Part shown: positions 24,384 through 34,744 of the stretch, piece by piece | How positions within the stretch are numbered: the stretch's first letter is position 1 | How the letters are laid out: each line of letters opens with the position of its first letter | From: Nipponacmea schrenckii | Lineage: Eukaryota > Mollusca > Gastropoda > Lottiidae | DNA length: 64,000 nucleotides | Assembly (NCBI GenBank): GCA_030562195.1 | Contig: JAUJPP010000006.1 | Location: 3,224,001-3,288,000, forward strand | Direction: 5' to 3' | Program-made: the position numbers and the translations under genes | The notes under the pieces: model-generated | Database searches by the model: none | What the model was told of the DNA's origin: nothing | What the model saw: only the letters and a program-made list of their open reading frames with translations

Positions 24384-24387
24384 ATGG
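24384..24387 (+). CDS. Second GnRH/AKH-family precursor, exon 1 (ATG plus one base)
   Basis: The sequence CAAAAATGG|GTAAGAAG contains the start codon and one further base before a strong donor. Joined to the acceptor at 25059 it gives ATG-GTG-AAA, so Met-Val-Lys begins the signal peptide. The main coding exon has no ATG of its own at the right place, which is why this start is chosen. The arrangement parallels AKH, where the ATG begins on the second base after the corresponding acceptor. Confidence 0.7.
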
Positions 24388-24654
24388 GTAAGAAGTTCTA
24401 TGTTTAAAAATTATCGTAAAATATATTTTATTTATTGTTACTATTTATTCATTGTTCAGAGTTCTGATTAGGCTTAATATCAAATGACCTCGAAGAGTTA
24501 ATCCCCCTGACAAATGACATTGGCCTTAACAGTCGAGGAAGCTTTTTAATGTATTTAGGTGAACAATATTTTCGGAAGCGGTGCTGCCCAGGGCTGAGTT
24601 TTATAATCCTTTATACACATGCATTGTCCAATAAAATGTTGCTCACTTCTATGC

Positions 24655-24986
24655 CACGTGATATTGCGTCTTAGAATGGACATTACATTTAGGTTCGCAA
24701 GAATGGTCAATATGAAAATATATTCATCAGTGAACTTACATAGTGTCATAAAGTAACAGAATCGCTGTAAAATCTGGAAATCTCACAAAACTTAGTTATT
24801 ATTGTATTATAAATGCTTAATCACTTGATGAAGATTTCGTCAAACACTAATTGCATTTTTAATTACTAAGTTTTGGGGATTTATCGGGTTGTATAAGGAT
24901 TCTGTTAGGTAATAGCAGTTTTTATTGGCCAAGTTTAAAAAATCTTTCTCATTTTATGTTCATTCCGAGACGCAGTATTTCTTTAA
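24655..24986. mobile_element. MITE family 1 in the first intron
   Basis: Arms TCAATATGAAAATATATTCA and GTGAACTTACATAGTGTCAT match the other copies; the right end is CGCAGTATTTCTTTAA. It ends 73 bp before the second exon of the neuropeptide gene. It is most like the copy at 7590-7911 (shared GGATTTATCGG and GCAGTATTTCTTTAA). Confidence 0.7.
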
Positions 24987-25059
24987 TAAGTTACAAAACG
25001 TGTAGTAGTTTTGCATTGTTGAATATGTTGTACAAATAAGTTTAATTTCTATATTTCAG

Positions 25060-25265
25060 TGAAATCTTTGATATTGTCATGTAAAACACTCGCGCTTGTA
25101 GTGATGTTATTTTTATATGTATTACCCACCCAGACACAATGGGCACAGACGATTGGATGGGGTGGGGCTGGATTGGGGAAACGATCAGAAATGAAGAAAG
25201 AAGGGAGAAAAATGGAGTGTTCACGTGATCCATTTATAACAAAACTTATTTTACAATTATCGAAG
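25060..25265 (+). CDS. Second GnRH/AKH-family neuropeptide precursor, exon 2
   Basis: Continues the signal peptide (residues 2-27, hydrophobic core LALVVMLFLYVL, ending TQT). The predicted mature peptide QWAQTIGWGGAGL (residues 28-40) follows, then Gly41 as amide donor and Lys42-Arg43. N-terminal Gln would become pyroglutamate. Trp and Gly fall at positions 8 and 9 exactly as in AKH, the hallmark of the GnRH/AKH/corazonin superfamily. From memory an annelid peptide of the form QLTQSLGWGSAG... is similar, so this may be that poorly studied branch. One Cys lies in the spacer (residue 55). Acceptor TATATTTCAG and donor AAG|GTAAAG (phase 0) match the AKH exon boundaries. The gene lies 11 kb from AKH on the same strand, suggesting an old tandem duplication. 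Confidence 0.8.
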
Positions 25266-26089
25266 GTAAAGTTATATATTTTAATGTTCTATAACCACGG
25301 TTCTCAAATGGGGATGAATTCATCCCCAAGGGGGGAATGGCCCGGGTCCAGGGGGGAATGGACACGCTCGAGTTAAGGTTTCTCAGGTGACCTCACTGTG
25401 CAGAGTGCAGAATTCCAGCATTTGCAATTCCGGAGTTGTGGTTTGGTTGAGAATTTATTATGTGTAAAGATAAATGGTCTCTTCTCACACAATATTATAT
25501 TACGTCACGTATAATATATTATGTACTCCAGTCTCGAGGGGTGAATGGCTCGATTGGAAATTTGCTTAGTGGTGATTGGCAAAACAAAATTGAGAACCTG
25601 GGGTCTATAATGTCGAGATGTGGCATCTCTATTCTGTCTTCTATTTACATCAGTCCAATTTTCTGTCAGGTTTCTGAAACCTTATAGGAATTCTTAATCG
25701 TTTAATAAGTCTGTATATCGCAAAAACTGCCAATAACATCTTTTAGGACCTTCGCATAGTGACATCTGAAAACGTATAAGTTTGGAGAATTCACAAGAAT
25801 CACGGATCAATGCCCAAACTTAATTTTATGAAGAGACAATTCACATTGGTCGGTCGGCAAAATTATTTCGGGGGACAAGCCCCTGCCCCCTGTAGTTACG
25901 GACCTGGTGATAAACGGACAGATTACACATAAGTCGTAATGTATGTATATTGTATGGACTTCAAACATTAATGAACTTTCACAGAAAAATATCTTGTTGA
26001 TGAAAATGCAGTTAGAAATGTTCCGTTTTGTGTTTAGACATTGGAATAGCCTAAGTCCAGTGGCAAGTTGAGAAATCGAGAAAAATCAC

Positions 26090-26282
26090 GAAACGATGTA
26101 TCGAGATATACTGTTAAATACTTTATCAATCCCATGGCCTCTTTATACCTTTAATTGTTACTCATTTATGTCTTGTTATATATTATTTATTTCTCTTGAT
26201 AACGCTACCTGTATGAGCATGTCAAACGTTTAGTTGATAAATATCAGAAATGGTATATCCATATATCTTGTGCTTCTTTATC
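26090..26282. mobile_element. MITE family 2, diverged copy
   Basis: Shares TATACCTTTAATTGTTACTC, ATTTCTCTTGATAACGCTAC and TATATCCATATATCTTGTGC with the element at 16079-16303. The left arm is shortened. It lies in the last intron of the second neuropeptide gene. Confidence 0.6.
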
Positions 26283-26493
26283 GAGATATTTAACTTAATC
26301 AACTGTCGAAAATAGAGTTTGATCGCTATTGACAAATTATATGCATTTCCAAATTTCTTTCAACTAAATGTCTTCGTCTTTAAAAATTGGACAGCGGGAA
26401 ATCTCTTGATGGCGAATCTCATAATATGATATATAGAAGTACAACTTTAGTGAGTCTACTTATAGATTCTATTATAAACAGTAAGGGTTAGTG

Positions 26494-26603
26494 TGTCCAC
26501 GATTTTGATGCGAAACCCATACATGATTCGTCTACAATTTTGATGCGAAACTCATACGTCTACGATGTTGATGCGAAACCCATACGTCTACGATTTTGAT
26601 GAA
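26494..26603. repeat. About 30-bp tandem repeat, 4 units
   Basis: GTCTACGATTTTGATGCGAA followed by ACCCATAC is repeated four times with small changes. Confidence 0.8.
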
Positions 26604-26693
26604 ACTTTGGTATTATTCCATTTTAAAGTCGGCCATTTACTTCTGAGCCAACAATAAAAGTGTTAATGATATAATATTTTGTTCTGTTTACAG

Positions 26694-26762
26694 TACCAAT
26701 CTAATAAACTGAAGGAATGTGATTTTTCCAATATTAATCTAGAACGAGAATATACATTCTAG
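26694..26762 (+). CDS. Second GnRH/AKH-family precursor, exon 3
   Basis: After the acceptor TTTTGTTCTGTTTACAG the phase-0 frame reads YQSNKLKECDFSNINLE, then REYTF and TAG (22 residues). It completes a 92-residue precursor, a normal size for the superfamily. It supplies a second Cys (residue 79) that can pair with Cys55 in exon 2. Immediately after the stop is a donor-like GAG|GTAAGA (26765), so a 3' UTR intron is possible. Candidate polyadenylation signals (AATAAA) lie at 27387-27408. Confidence 0.75.
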   Translation, partial: YQSNKLKECDFSNINLEREYTF

Positions 26763-27431
26763 AGGTAAGATTTGAATTTATAGAAAGGATTTAGACCAAT
26801 CATACCGTAGTCTCGGATAAGCCAATCAGTAACCCTGTTTACAACCCAGTTTCCAAATTTAATTGAGACTTCAAATCCATGTGCGTCCAGGTGTAATTTC
26901 TAACGATCTTATCCTATTAGTCGCAATCAACAAGACCAAGCATATCGTCATTTGGACTTTTTGCAGATGCCATGTTGACGAAAAGATAGTAAGTAAGGTA
27001 GTATTTATTTATTGTTTGTATTTGTCAGTAACTAGATCCAATTATATTGATAACAATTACTTCTGACTACAATTGCGATGTTTCGACGAGGGTAGGTCCC
27101 GTCTTTATCATCCATAGAAACTGTTATCCATATAATTTTGTCCAGTTATTCATTATCTTAATGCTACTTAAGATTTTATATTTGCTCAGATCTCTCATAT
27201 TCTCCCCGATTTCGCTCAAATCATGATCTATTTTACAGCAACAATCCTAACACCAATACTAGAAGGAATAGAACGAAACAACGACTATAAAGATGGTTCC
27301 ACAACATGACGATGTATTTGTCTGAACACTCAAGGATAAATGTTATAATAACTTGAATTGTAATTGTCCGAGGTGATATTATATTAAATAAATAAACAAA
27401 TAAATAAAAGCGGCTAATCATTCGGATACAA
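26763..27431. other. 3' flank of the second neuropeptide gene
   Basis: No further gene is seen. It contains clustered AATAAA signals at 27387-27408, about 625 bp past the stop codon. Confidence 0.4.
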
Positions 27432-28167
27432 GTTGTCCACGTTAAAGATCCCCGATAGTTGGAAATCGCAAAAAAGATTAGGCTGATGCTGCCTTCCCTG
27501 GAAAATTTCCCTCATCGCACACTGTATAGCACTGTCCGTATTCGTCAGTCCCTTGGGTGCAGAAGAGTAGAGCGTAAAATTCATTTCATTTCATTTGCTG
27601 CATCTTGACATTCCGATTAAACAATATAAACCGAGGCACCGTGTGCTAGAAGGTGTGTACGTTAAAGTTCCCTCATCAGTCGGAAACCGCAGAAAGAATA
27701 GGCCAATATTGCTGTCCTGGACAATTTCCCTACTTAAGTACAGAAGAGTGGGGCGTAAAATTCCTTTCATTCCATTAAGTCAAGGAAAAAACGTCAAGCC
27801 GTTCGGACGCAACAATAAACCAAGACTTCGTTTGCTACAGCCAGTGCACGTTTAAGATCCCTCTACACCCTAAATCCCTACCACAGAAAGAATAGGCCAA
27901 TGCAAAACTATCCTCATTACACACTGCATGGCGTTGCGCGTCTTTGTTAGTACATTGGGTGCAGAATAGTAGGACTTAAAACTCCATTCATTCATGAAAA
28001 AAGCAGCATGCCGTTCCGATGGGACACTATACGCTGTACATGTTAAAGATCTCGTCAGAAAGAGTAGGCCAATATAGGCAAAATTCCATACATTGCACAC
28101 TGCATGTGCTGCCCGTCCACATTAGCCAATTAGGTGCAAAACTCCATTCATTTCATTGCATTTACGA
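27432..28167 (+). mobile_element. Four SINE family A copies head to tail
   Basis: Copies at about 27432-27597, 27600-27777, 27780-27995 and 27998-28167 all lie on the plus strand. Each carries the CGTTAAAGATCCC body motif or a variant, AAGAATAGGCCAAT or AAAGATTAGGCTGAT, and an ACTCCATTCATTTCATT-type 3' end. Copies 2-4 also keep short remains of the GGGACAATAAACC segment. They are diverged from each other, so either serial insertion into tails or an old tandem duplication. Confidence 0.8.
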
Positions 28168-28169
28168 GT

Positions 28170-29224
28170 TAGTCTTTGATTCCAGTGGATGCAAACATTA
28201 CAAACTAGGTAGCTATTGGCAGATGTCAAGTTAACGCTCGTTTTCAGCCGATGCTGAATCGCAGACTAGGTAGTTGTTTATAGTTGTTGGTGGTTGAATT
28301 GGTTCTAATTGGGTGATTCTTTGCTTTTGGTTTGCTAGCTGATAATTCTTGAAACTCACCTCTGGATGTGTCGTGAGTAACTCGATTGTACCTCTCAATC
28401 AAAAAAGCCTTCGTAGCCAGCACTTGTCTGAAAGCTTCCGAAATGGAACTGAAAAATTATCTGTATTGTTGAAAATAGCTTTCCAGCAGGTATATCTTTA
28501 ATCTGAAGAAAGTCGGTGATGATGGCCATGGTTCTACTACCACGGGAGAGGCTAGATACATCAGATATGATTCAAAATAGACAGACTTTCAATGTAATAA
28601 CTTAACTACAAACAGAGCCATTGAGGACAGAGTGGTACATAGAGAACACGCATTCAATGTATTTGTAGTCTGAATTGATAGAATTAGCTCCCTAGATAAT
28701 TCTTCTTAATAAAGATTAGAATGGTATCTCATGGAGTAATTATTGAAACTTTATATTTAATATGAATTATTTCTATTGTTATCATAAAAATATTTTTTTT
28801 TGAATCAATCTTACGTCATTTATCTTTTTCGATTTTTATATATATTTTGAATGCAATAATTAGAACATTTCAGTTGATTATCTTGGTCAACGACATTTGC
28901 AAAGTGGTCAAGAAATTTAAAGAACACTCCCACGAATGGCATTATTAATGCTGTTTTCTAGTACACAGCAAATTTCAATCTTTTTGAAAGAAAATAAAAG
29001 AATTTGTGTATCAATCAACACTGCAAACTAAGGGCAACATAATAAGTTACGACTGCATCATACAAATTGAAGATATCCACTGTAAATCAGGTAACTATAT
29101 CCTTGCGATCAGTCCCGTGCTCGTAAGCAAATTTGATTGTCCAGTGCATAGACATCCTAAGGATATCTATGGTCCAAAGGATATCTATGGTCCAGAGAAT
29201 AGGGGCAAGTAATATTATAGAATA
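28170..29224. other. Gene-free spacer
   Basis: AT-rich. A small duplication (AAGGATATCTATGGTCC twice) lies at 29159-29197. No gene recognised. Confidence 0.35.
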
Positions 29225-30082
29225 CCAGTTAAAACGGTAACATGTCAAAACGGTAACAGATTTTATTAGTCAAAACGGTAACAACTCCACCAAAACGGTA
29301 ACAAAAATTTTGTTTAAAGGGTAACAACTCCACTATAAAGGTTACAGATGGTACAACGAAATAAATCCTATTAAAAAGAACTCAAACAATCAATTGCTCA
29401 AAGTTATATAAGGTATACCGACATAATAGACAGATTTCCTGACAACTATCATAATTAGTAATCACGATCATGATTAAAGTATTCTTCCGACATACCAAGC
29501 TAACTTTTTTGGCGATACATAATATTTTCTAATTAATGAAATAAACAGAAATAAAGTACTTGTCCGATGCCCGACTTATGAAATTTTGTTTGTCAGCACA
29601 TTTTATTAAAAGTGTGGCACTTGTTTGACTGTCTGTCTGGAATTGGAGGCGTGTTCGATGCCCTCTTTTAGTCGTTTTCCATTGAAATCATACTGGTGGT
29701 ATCACCCTGGGAGCAAAAATTGAACGCAACCTCCTCACAGATACCGGTACTCATAATGCACTGCTCACGTGATGTCTTTCAACACTTCTGACAGTTCAGA
29801 GATTATTTACCTAACCTTCTTTTTTGAACAGATTACAAAGAGCCCATATATTAAAGAAATACATAAATAGTTTACATGCAGGCCTCAGTACGATAGAGAC
29901 AATATCTTAGAATAAACAGTTTTAGCACAAAAAATTAAGGTGTCTCTGTTTTGTCAACTTATTCTTCGTCGGACGAGGTGCGTTTATAGTAGATCTATGA
30001 ATACATTTGTACCTAATATCTTATTTTTTTTTCACCAAAATATCTGTTACCGTTTTAGCGGAGTTGTTACCGGTTTAACTGG
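29225..30082. mobile_element. 858-bp non-autonomous DNA transposon candidate
   Basis: Terminal inverted repeats: CCAGTTAAAACGGTAACA on the left and GTTACCGGTTTAACTGG on the right. Both edges are flanked by ATA, consistent with a TA or ATA target duplication. The left subterminal region repeats AAACGGTAACA about four times and TAACAACTCCAC twice; the right end has GTTACCGTTTTAGCGGAGTT. No transposase ORF is present, so it would need help in trans. The superfamily is not determined. Confidence 0.65.
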
Positions 30083-30618
30083 ATACCATATTATATCGGG
30101 ACTGGCAATGGAGTAAAGAAATTTTACGGCTAGGCAATCCATTTTTTCCGGTACATGAATTGCCTCAATATGATAACAAAATTACTCGTATCATAGTACC
30201 AATACAGGCCCCCTAGGCTATACAAGGTTTTTCTCTTTTTATCGGCAGAAAGAACAGATTGAAACCTTGTAGTTTGTAGGCGTACCAGTCTTTTACCAAT
30301 TTTTAAATTTGACTGTTTATTATATGTATTATTTTGATTGGTTATTTTAGATTTTTTACAATCAAGCTTCTGATTGCAAGACCATACATTTTTCAAACAG
30401 TAGTGAGTAGGCCTACCATAAGGCATAACGTGAAAAGACCAAATATGTCATACTAGGTTTCAAGCTACAATATATCAGTGAGCCTAGCCCACAAGTTTGA
30501 CTTAGGATCTCAGTATTTCAAGCCAAAATTTATAGTATATATTATAAGGACATCTTAAACTGAAAACGTCTGTTTTTCATTCTAAATTATGTTTACTAAT
30601 TATTTTCTTTGCAGAAAA

Positions 30619-31266
30619 ATGGATGTAGAAGAAGCAAATAAGTTTATCAATGCTTTGGTGAAAAATCTTCAAGTTTTATGTCATGGTCACGTCAACTTTA
30701 ACAGTTCAATACAGGTTATAGGGCATCTGTATTTAAATGTGGACAGTGACACTAATATAGACTACATTGTGAATGAAAAAGTATGTAAAAGCGACTCCTC
30801 ATCAACTGTTTTTGTGAGTAAGAGTTACCACTCAGAGCCAAAAAGTCCTGTTAAACCTTCACAAAGTGACAAGAGACCAGACAGTGCTAAACAAAATGTT
30901 TTACCAATCAGCATTCCACCATTATCTAAACCAATATCAAACAGAAGACCTGTGCCAAAGAGAATAAGTTCTAAAAATATCCATCCAGCTTACAGAGATA
31001 ATATATCATCTTTTGAATCTCCTGTTAAAATTCCCAGGCTATCCTTAGGGGATTTTAAGGCCTGGAGAACCTCAACTCCTATTGATGCTAAACAGCAAGC
31101 TGGAGAAGAAATAGATTTATGTATTGTGAAACAAGAGCCAGGAGTTGAGATGGAGAAAGAAGATTTACAATCAGCTGATCATAGCAATGTACCGGGTAAA
31201 CTAATTGTTGTCTCCCTTGAGTTAAAAAATAATTTAGAATTGGAAAATGCACTAAAGCAAAAATGA
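30619..31266 (+). CDS. Shared N-terminal exon of a putative multi-isoform nuclear protein
   Basis: The exon starts at 30615 after acceptor TATTTTCTTTGCAG, with ATG in good context (AAAAATGG). Residues 1-60 (MDVEEANKFINALVKNLQ...) look like a compact folded domain I do not recognise. The rest is Ser/Pro/Lys-rich and probably disordered (KSPVKPSQSDK, SPVKIPRLSLGDF). CIVKQEPG is a classical SUMO-attachment (psi-K-x-E) motif of transcription regulators. A donor CCGG|GTAAAC at 31195/31196 (phase 1) joins exactly in frame to the exon at 31808. If that donor is not used, the frame runs on to TGA at 31264-31266 and gives a 215-residue short isoform. An ATTAAA near 31324 could serve that isoform. The 5' UTR exon was not identified. 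Confidence 0.75.
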   Translation: MDVEEANKFINALVKNLQVLCHGHVNFNSSIQVIGHLYLNVDSDTNIDYIVNEKVCKSDSSSTVFVSKSYHSEPKSPVKPSQSDKRPDSAKQNVLPISIPPLSKPISNRRPVPKRISSKNIHPAYRDNISSFESPVKIPRLSLGDFKAWRTSTPIDAKQQAGEEIDLCIVKQEPGVEMEKEDLQSADHSNVPGKLIVVSLELKNNLELENALKQK

Positions 31267-31370
31267 AAAATGAACTTTATTTTCCCTAGAAAGAAAACTT
31301 TGGTTTTTAATTCATTGAACAATGAGATTAAATGAAATACAACATCATAAATTGTAATGAGGTTCTACAG

Positions 31371-31605
31371 CACAGTCAGTTAGAGCGTTGGTATTTACAT
31401 GACGTCTGTGGCTTAGTTATGTCGAGCAAATGGCTGCTGTAGGTTCAGATCTCAATTGGTGTGTGAAAGTGTGATGACCTTGAATAAGTCATCTCATAAT
31501 TCCTGTCAACCCAGCTGTAAATGGGTACGGTTAATCTGGGAAAAAAAATCAATGCCAAGAGGTTTGGCCAAGGACCAGCTGGTATAATGGATCCTTAACT
31601 GTCAG
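31371..31605 (+). mobile_element. tRNA-derived SINE, family B
   Basis: The head CAGTCAGTTAGAGCGTTGG resembles an A box and GTAGGTTCAGATCTCA a B box. The tail contains CCCAGCTGTAAATGGGTAC, typical of another invertebrate SINE class. It lies in the intron after the N-terminal exon. Confidence 0.6.
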
Positions 31606-31807
31606 ACATTATTATGCACACTTCTTTGAGTATGTTACAAACACATCCAATTACAGGTCATGTAACTTGTATTGAAACATTATGTGCTTGTTAAGCTTAT
31701 TAAAGCAGTGTGTTTATTCCATGATATTGTCTTGTGTTGGTGATTTAGCAGGATCTCATAAGACAAAGTTTAGCCATATAATTCGATGCTTCTGTTTTTT
31801 CTTTCAG

Positions 31808-31999
31808 GTCCAAGTTTTGACCGTCTGAGTGATGATTCAAATCAAAATGAGCAGGGTTATTCAAATCAGTTTAACAAGTGTACAATCCCAGTTCCAGTAG
31901 AGCTACATGATAATAATAGCAATATGGATATGAAATTAGATACAGTATTCTCTCAATCTTTAGATACCAGTACCAGTATGGCCTCACCTTCTCAATTTG
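31808..31999 (+). CDS. Multi-isoform gene, exon 2
   Basis: Acceptor TTTTTTCTTTCAG; the frame enters in phase 1 and reads PSFDRLSDDSNQNEQGYSNQ onward, ending MASPSQF. It leaves in phase 1 at TTTG|GTAAGT. It is Ser/Asn/Gln-rich and acidic, likely a disordered linker. Phase compatibility with the preceding donor (31196) and the next acceptor (32131) supports constitutive use. Confidence 0.7.
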
Positions 32000-32131
32000 G
32001 TAAGTTTCAAACATTCAAAAAATCATTCATATATTTCTTGATTTCATTTATTGAGCATGATCTTTTCAATGTCAAATGATTTGTCAAATTTAGTTCTAGT
32101 TGGAAATAAATGTAAGATATGTATGTTGTAG

Positions 32132-32169
32132 GTCCATTTGATGGAAGTTCTATAGATAATAATTTAAAA
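32132..32169 (+). CDS. Multi-isoform gene, 38-bp exon 3
   Basis: A micro-exon between acceptor TATGTTGTAG and donor AAA|GTGAGT, reading PFDGSSIDNNLK. It enters in phase 1 and leaves in phase 0. It therefore converts the shared N-terminal part to the phase used by all five downstream terminal exons. That fit is the main reason to believe it despite its length. Confidence 0.6.
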
Positions 32170-33224
32170 GTGAGTATATTTATTGTTATTACTCCCTCTG
32201 AATAAGGAATGTAGAACTAAATACAAAATAAAGAGGGCTTTATATATTTTATTTATAGTGATATACACAAAAAACTGAATCTTATAAATCACATACAATA
32301 CTTATTAGAAATATATTCAACAAAATATAACCAAATCTTGGAAATCCGAGTAACATGAAAAGTGTGTGGTATATGAAATAATAGTAAAACATTCAAATAC
32401 TTGAATTGATTCAACCAGTTCCTATTGCACTTGAGTCACTGGAAGTGAAATAACTGGAAAGTGAAAGAAATAAAATGAACTTTAATCTAAGAGTTTTTAA
32501 TTTACAAGCAATCAATTTTTTTAAGTTCTGCATTTTTTATTCAGACAGAAAAATACATGTTACAAATAACTTCATAAGATACTATATATTGTTGAAATTA
32601 TTATTATCTATATGATACTACAATTGATTGGGGAGGATGAAGCAGCTCTGGAGCCTGTTTCACAAAATTTTAACAAAGATACAATCAAGATTTTAAGAAA
32701 TACAATAACCTGATTAGAGCCACACGTGGCACAGAGTGGGACTTTGCTAACGTTGCCAAATTGCAACAAACAGGCCGAAACATCTAATTTTCTGGAAGAA
32801 ACTGGCCAAAGCAACAGGGTATCTGTGTGTAAAGTACCTTTTTGAAAAACGTTATTTCCTACAGACGTAGAGCGCTGACCGATATAAATGAAAAATTGTA
32901 AGTTTACCCGGATGTGCCACGTCCATCTCATTTATTTTGGCGTAAATCTAATCACATTAGAAATGTATATTAACGGTACAAATTTGAAGCTTGAACATCT
33001 AATAGATCACGAGATATGCACAAATACATTTCAAAAAAGCAAAATGTACTTTAATTTTAAAAGTGCAAAACTTAAATTTTCATTTTAAAAACTTTGGTTA
33101 TTTGTTGCTGGAAAGTGGACAAAAAGCGCCTTTAGAATCTGAAAAAAATAACCCTCTAAATTAATTAGGTCACGCTCTAGAGCAGTCCAAAGTTGTGAAT
33201 GTTGCTGTTTTCGGGCAAACCGGA

Positions 33225-33335
33225 AGTTGACGTTGGAGGTCAAATGTGAAAGTATTAAATGATAGATAAGGTCAATGACCTTTGACCTACAAAAGGTCAA
33301 GGTCACCAAAGGTCAAGGTCATGAGAAATAAGCTT
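33225..33335. promoter_or_regulatory. AGGTCA-type motif cluster, copy 1
   Basis: Contains TGACCTTTGACCT (inverse of a DR1 AGGTCA-A-AGGTCA) and repeated AAAGGTCAAGGTCA (TCAAGGTCA, the NR5/ERR-type half site). ACCGGAAGT (ETS-type) stands just before it. These are sequence matches only. Confidence 0.4.
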
Positions 33336-33859
33336 CCAAAATTAGTAAAAATTAACCGGTTTGCTATTGTCGAGAAATTGCAACAAACAGGCCGAATCAT
33401 CTGATTTTCTGGGATGAACTGGCCAAAATAATGAGGTATCTGTGTGCAAAATACTTTTTAAAAAAAAACGCTTTTTCCTACAGACGTAATTCCCTGACCC
33501 ATGAAAAGGGTAAATTCGAAATTTACCCGGATGTGCCACGCCCATCTCATTTTTTTTAGCGTGAATCTAATCACATTCAAAATGTATATTCACGGTACAA
33601 ATTTTAAGTTTGTGCATTAAATAGATCACGAGATATACACACATTCATTTCAAACAAACGTAAATACAGCAAATTGTACTGTTATGTTCAAAAATCAAAA
33701 ACTTCAATTTTCATTTTACAAACTTTTGTTATATATCGTTGGAAAGAGGACAAAAAGGGCCTTAAGAATCTGAAAAGATTAACACTCTAAATTAATTAGG
33801 TCACGCTCTAGAGCAGTCCAAAGTTGCGAATTTTGCTGTTTTCAGGCAGCTATAAAACC

Positions 33860-33970
33860 GGAAGTAGGCGTCGGAGGTCAAAGGTCAAAGTATCAACTGA
33901 TAGCCAAGGTCAATGACCTTTGACCTACTCAAGGTCAAGGTAACCAAAGGTCAAGGTCACGAGAAATAAG
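33860..33970. promoter_or_regulatory. AGGTCA-type motif cluster, copy 2
   Basis: The second copy has the same layout: ACCGGAAGT, GGAGGTCAAAGGTCAAAG (a direct DR1), TGACCTTTGACCT and CAAAGGTCAAGGTCA. It is part of the 620-bp duplication, but the motif spacing is kept. Confidence 0.4.
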
Positions 33971-34709
33971 TTTTTAAAAATTGAAAAAATTCAACCGGAA
34001 GTTGCAAAAAAGCAAAATCGAAATTCAAAAATCGGCTTCCCAGTTTTGGCTACAATTTTTGTATTCTTTCATTTGACACCAAAATCATCAAGATCGGACA
34101 AGCCATAATGTCTGAATAAAAATCGGCCACTTTCAGGAAAATCAAAATGGCGGCGAAAGTTGCGCATGCGGTCTTGATTTTATTTTCTTCGTTTTTTTGT
34201 ATGGCTAATGGCTACCCGATGATACAAGTTTGAATGTCATACATTAATAAAACCGGAAGTTATTCAACAGGATGTAAAACTCCATTTTTCGCAAAAACCG
34301 GAAGTGACGCAAAAATTTTGACCTACTTTTTGAAAATCATTTCATGAGCTTCTTATGCTCAATTTTTTTCAAATCGATCACACTAAAAACAAAAAAGTTG
34401 CAAAAAATTGCAAAATACGGCAAAAAAATGTGTGCTACGAATCCTTGAAAATTGAAATTTTTGAACTGCTATCTGATCAGAAGTTACTTGCAGATTACAA
34501 AAATGAAAACCCGAAGAAAATCGATCAAAAATTGCGACAGCTAGAGCCAATTTGCTACTTTTTAGGTTTGTTGCAACGCAGCACTTCCGGTTTAGCAAAA
34601 ATGTTCCAATTTATATTCATTAGAAACGTCGCCACTACAGAAGGTCTGTAGAAGTTGCGAAAAAATTGCAACTATTGTAGCCTAGGCTGTGTGAGGTGTG
34701 TAAATTTCG

Positions 34710-34744
<35 letters not shown>

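Noticed and set aside
30130..30426. 98-codon minus-strand frame upstream of the multi-isoform gene
   Set aside because: No recognisable motif, no splice partner; it lies in the putative promoter or 5' intron region of the opposite strand gene.
32608..33545. Two similar minus-strand frames sharing LHTDT and ACLLQF
   Set aside because: Their similarity is explained by the 620-bp duplication within the transposon; both are short and frameshifted relative to each other.
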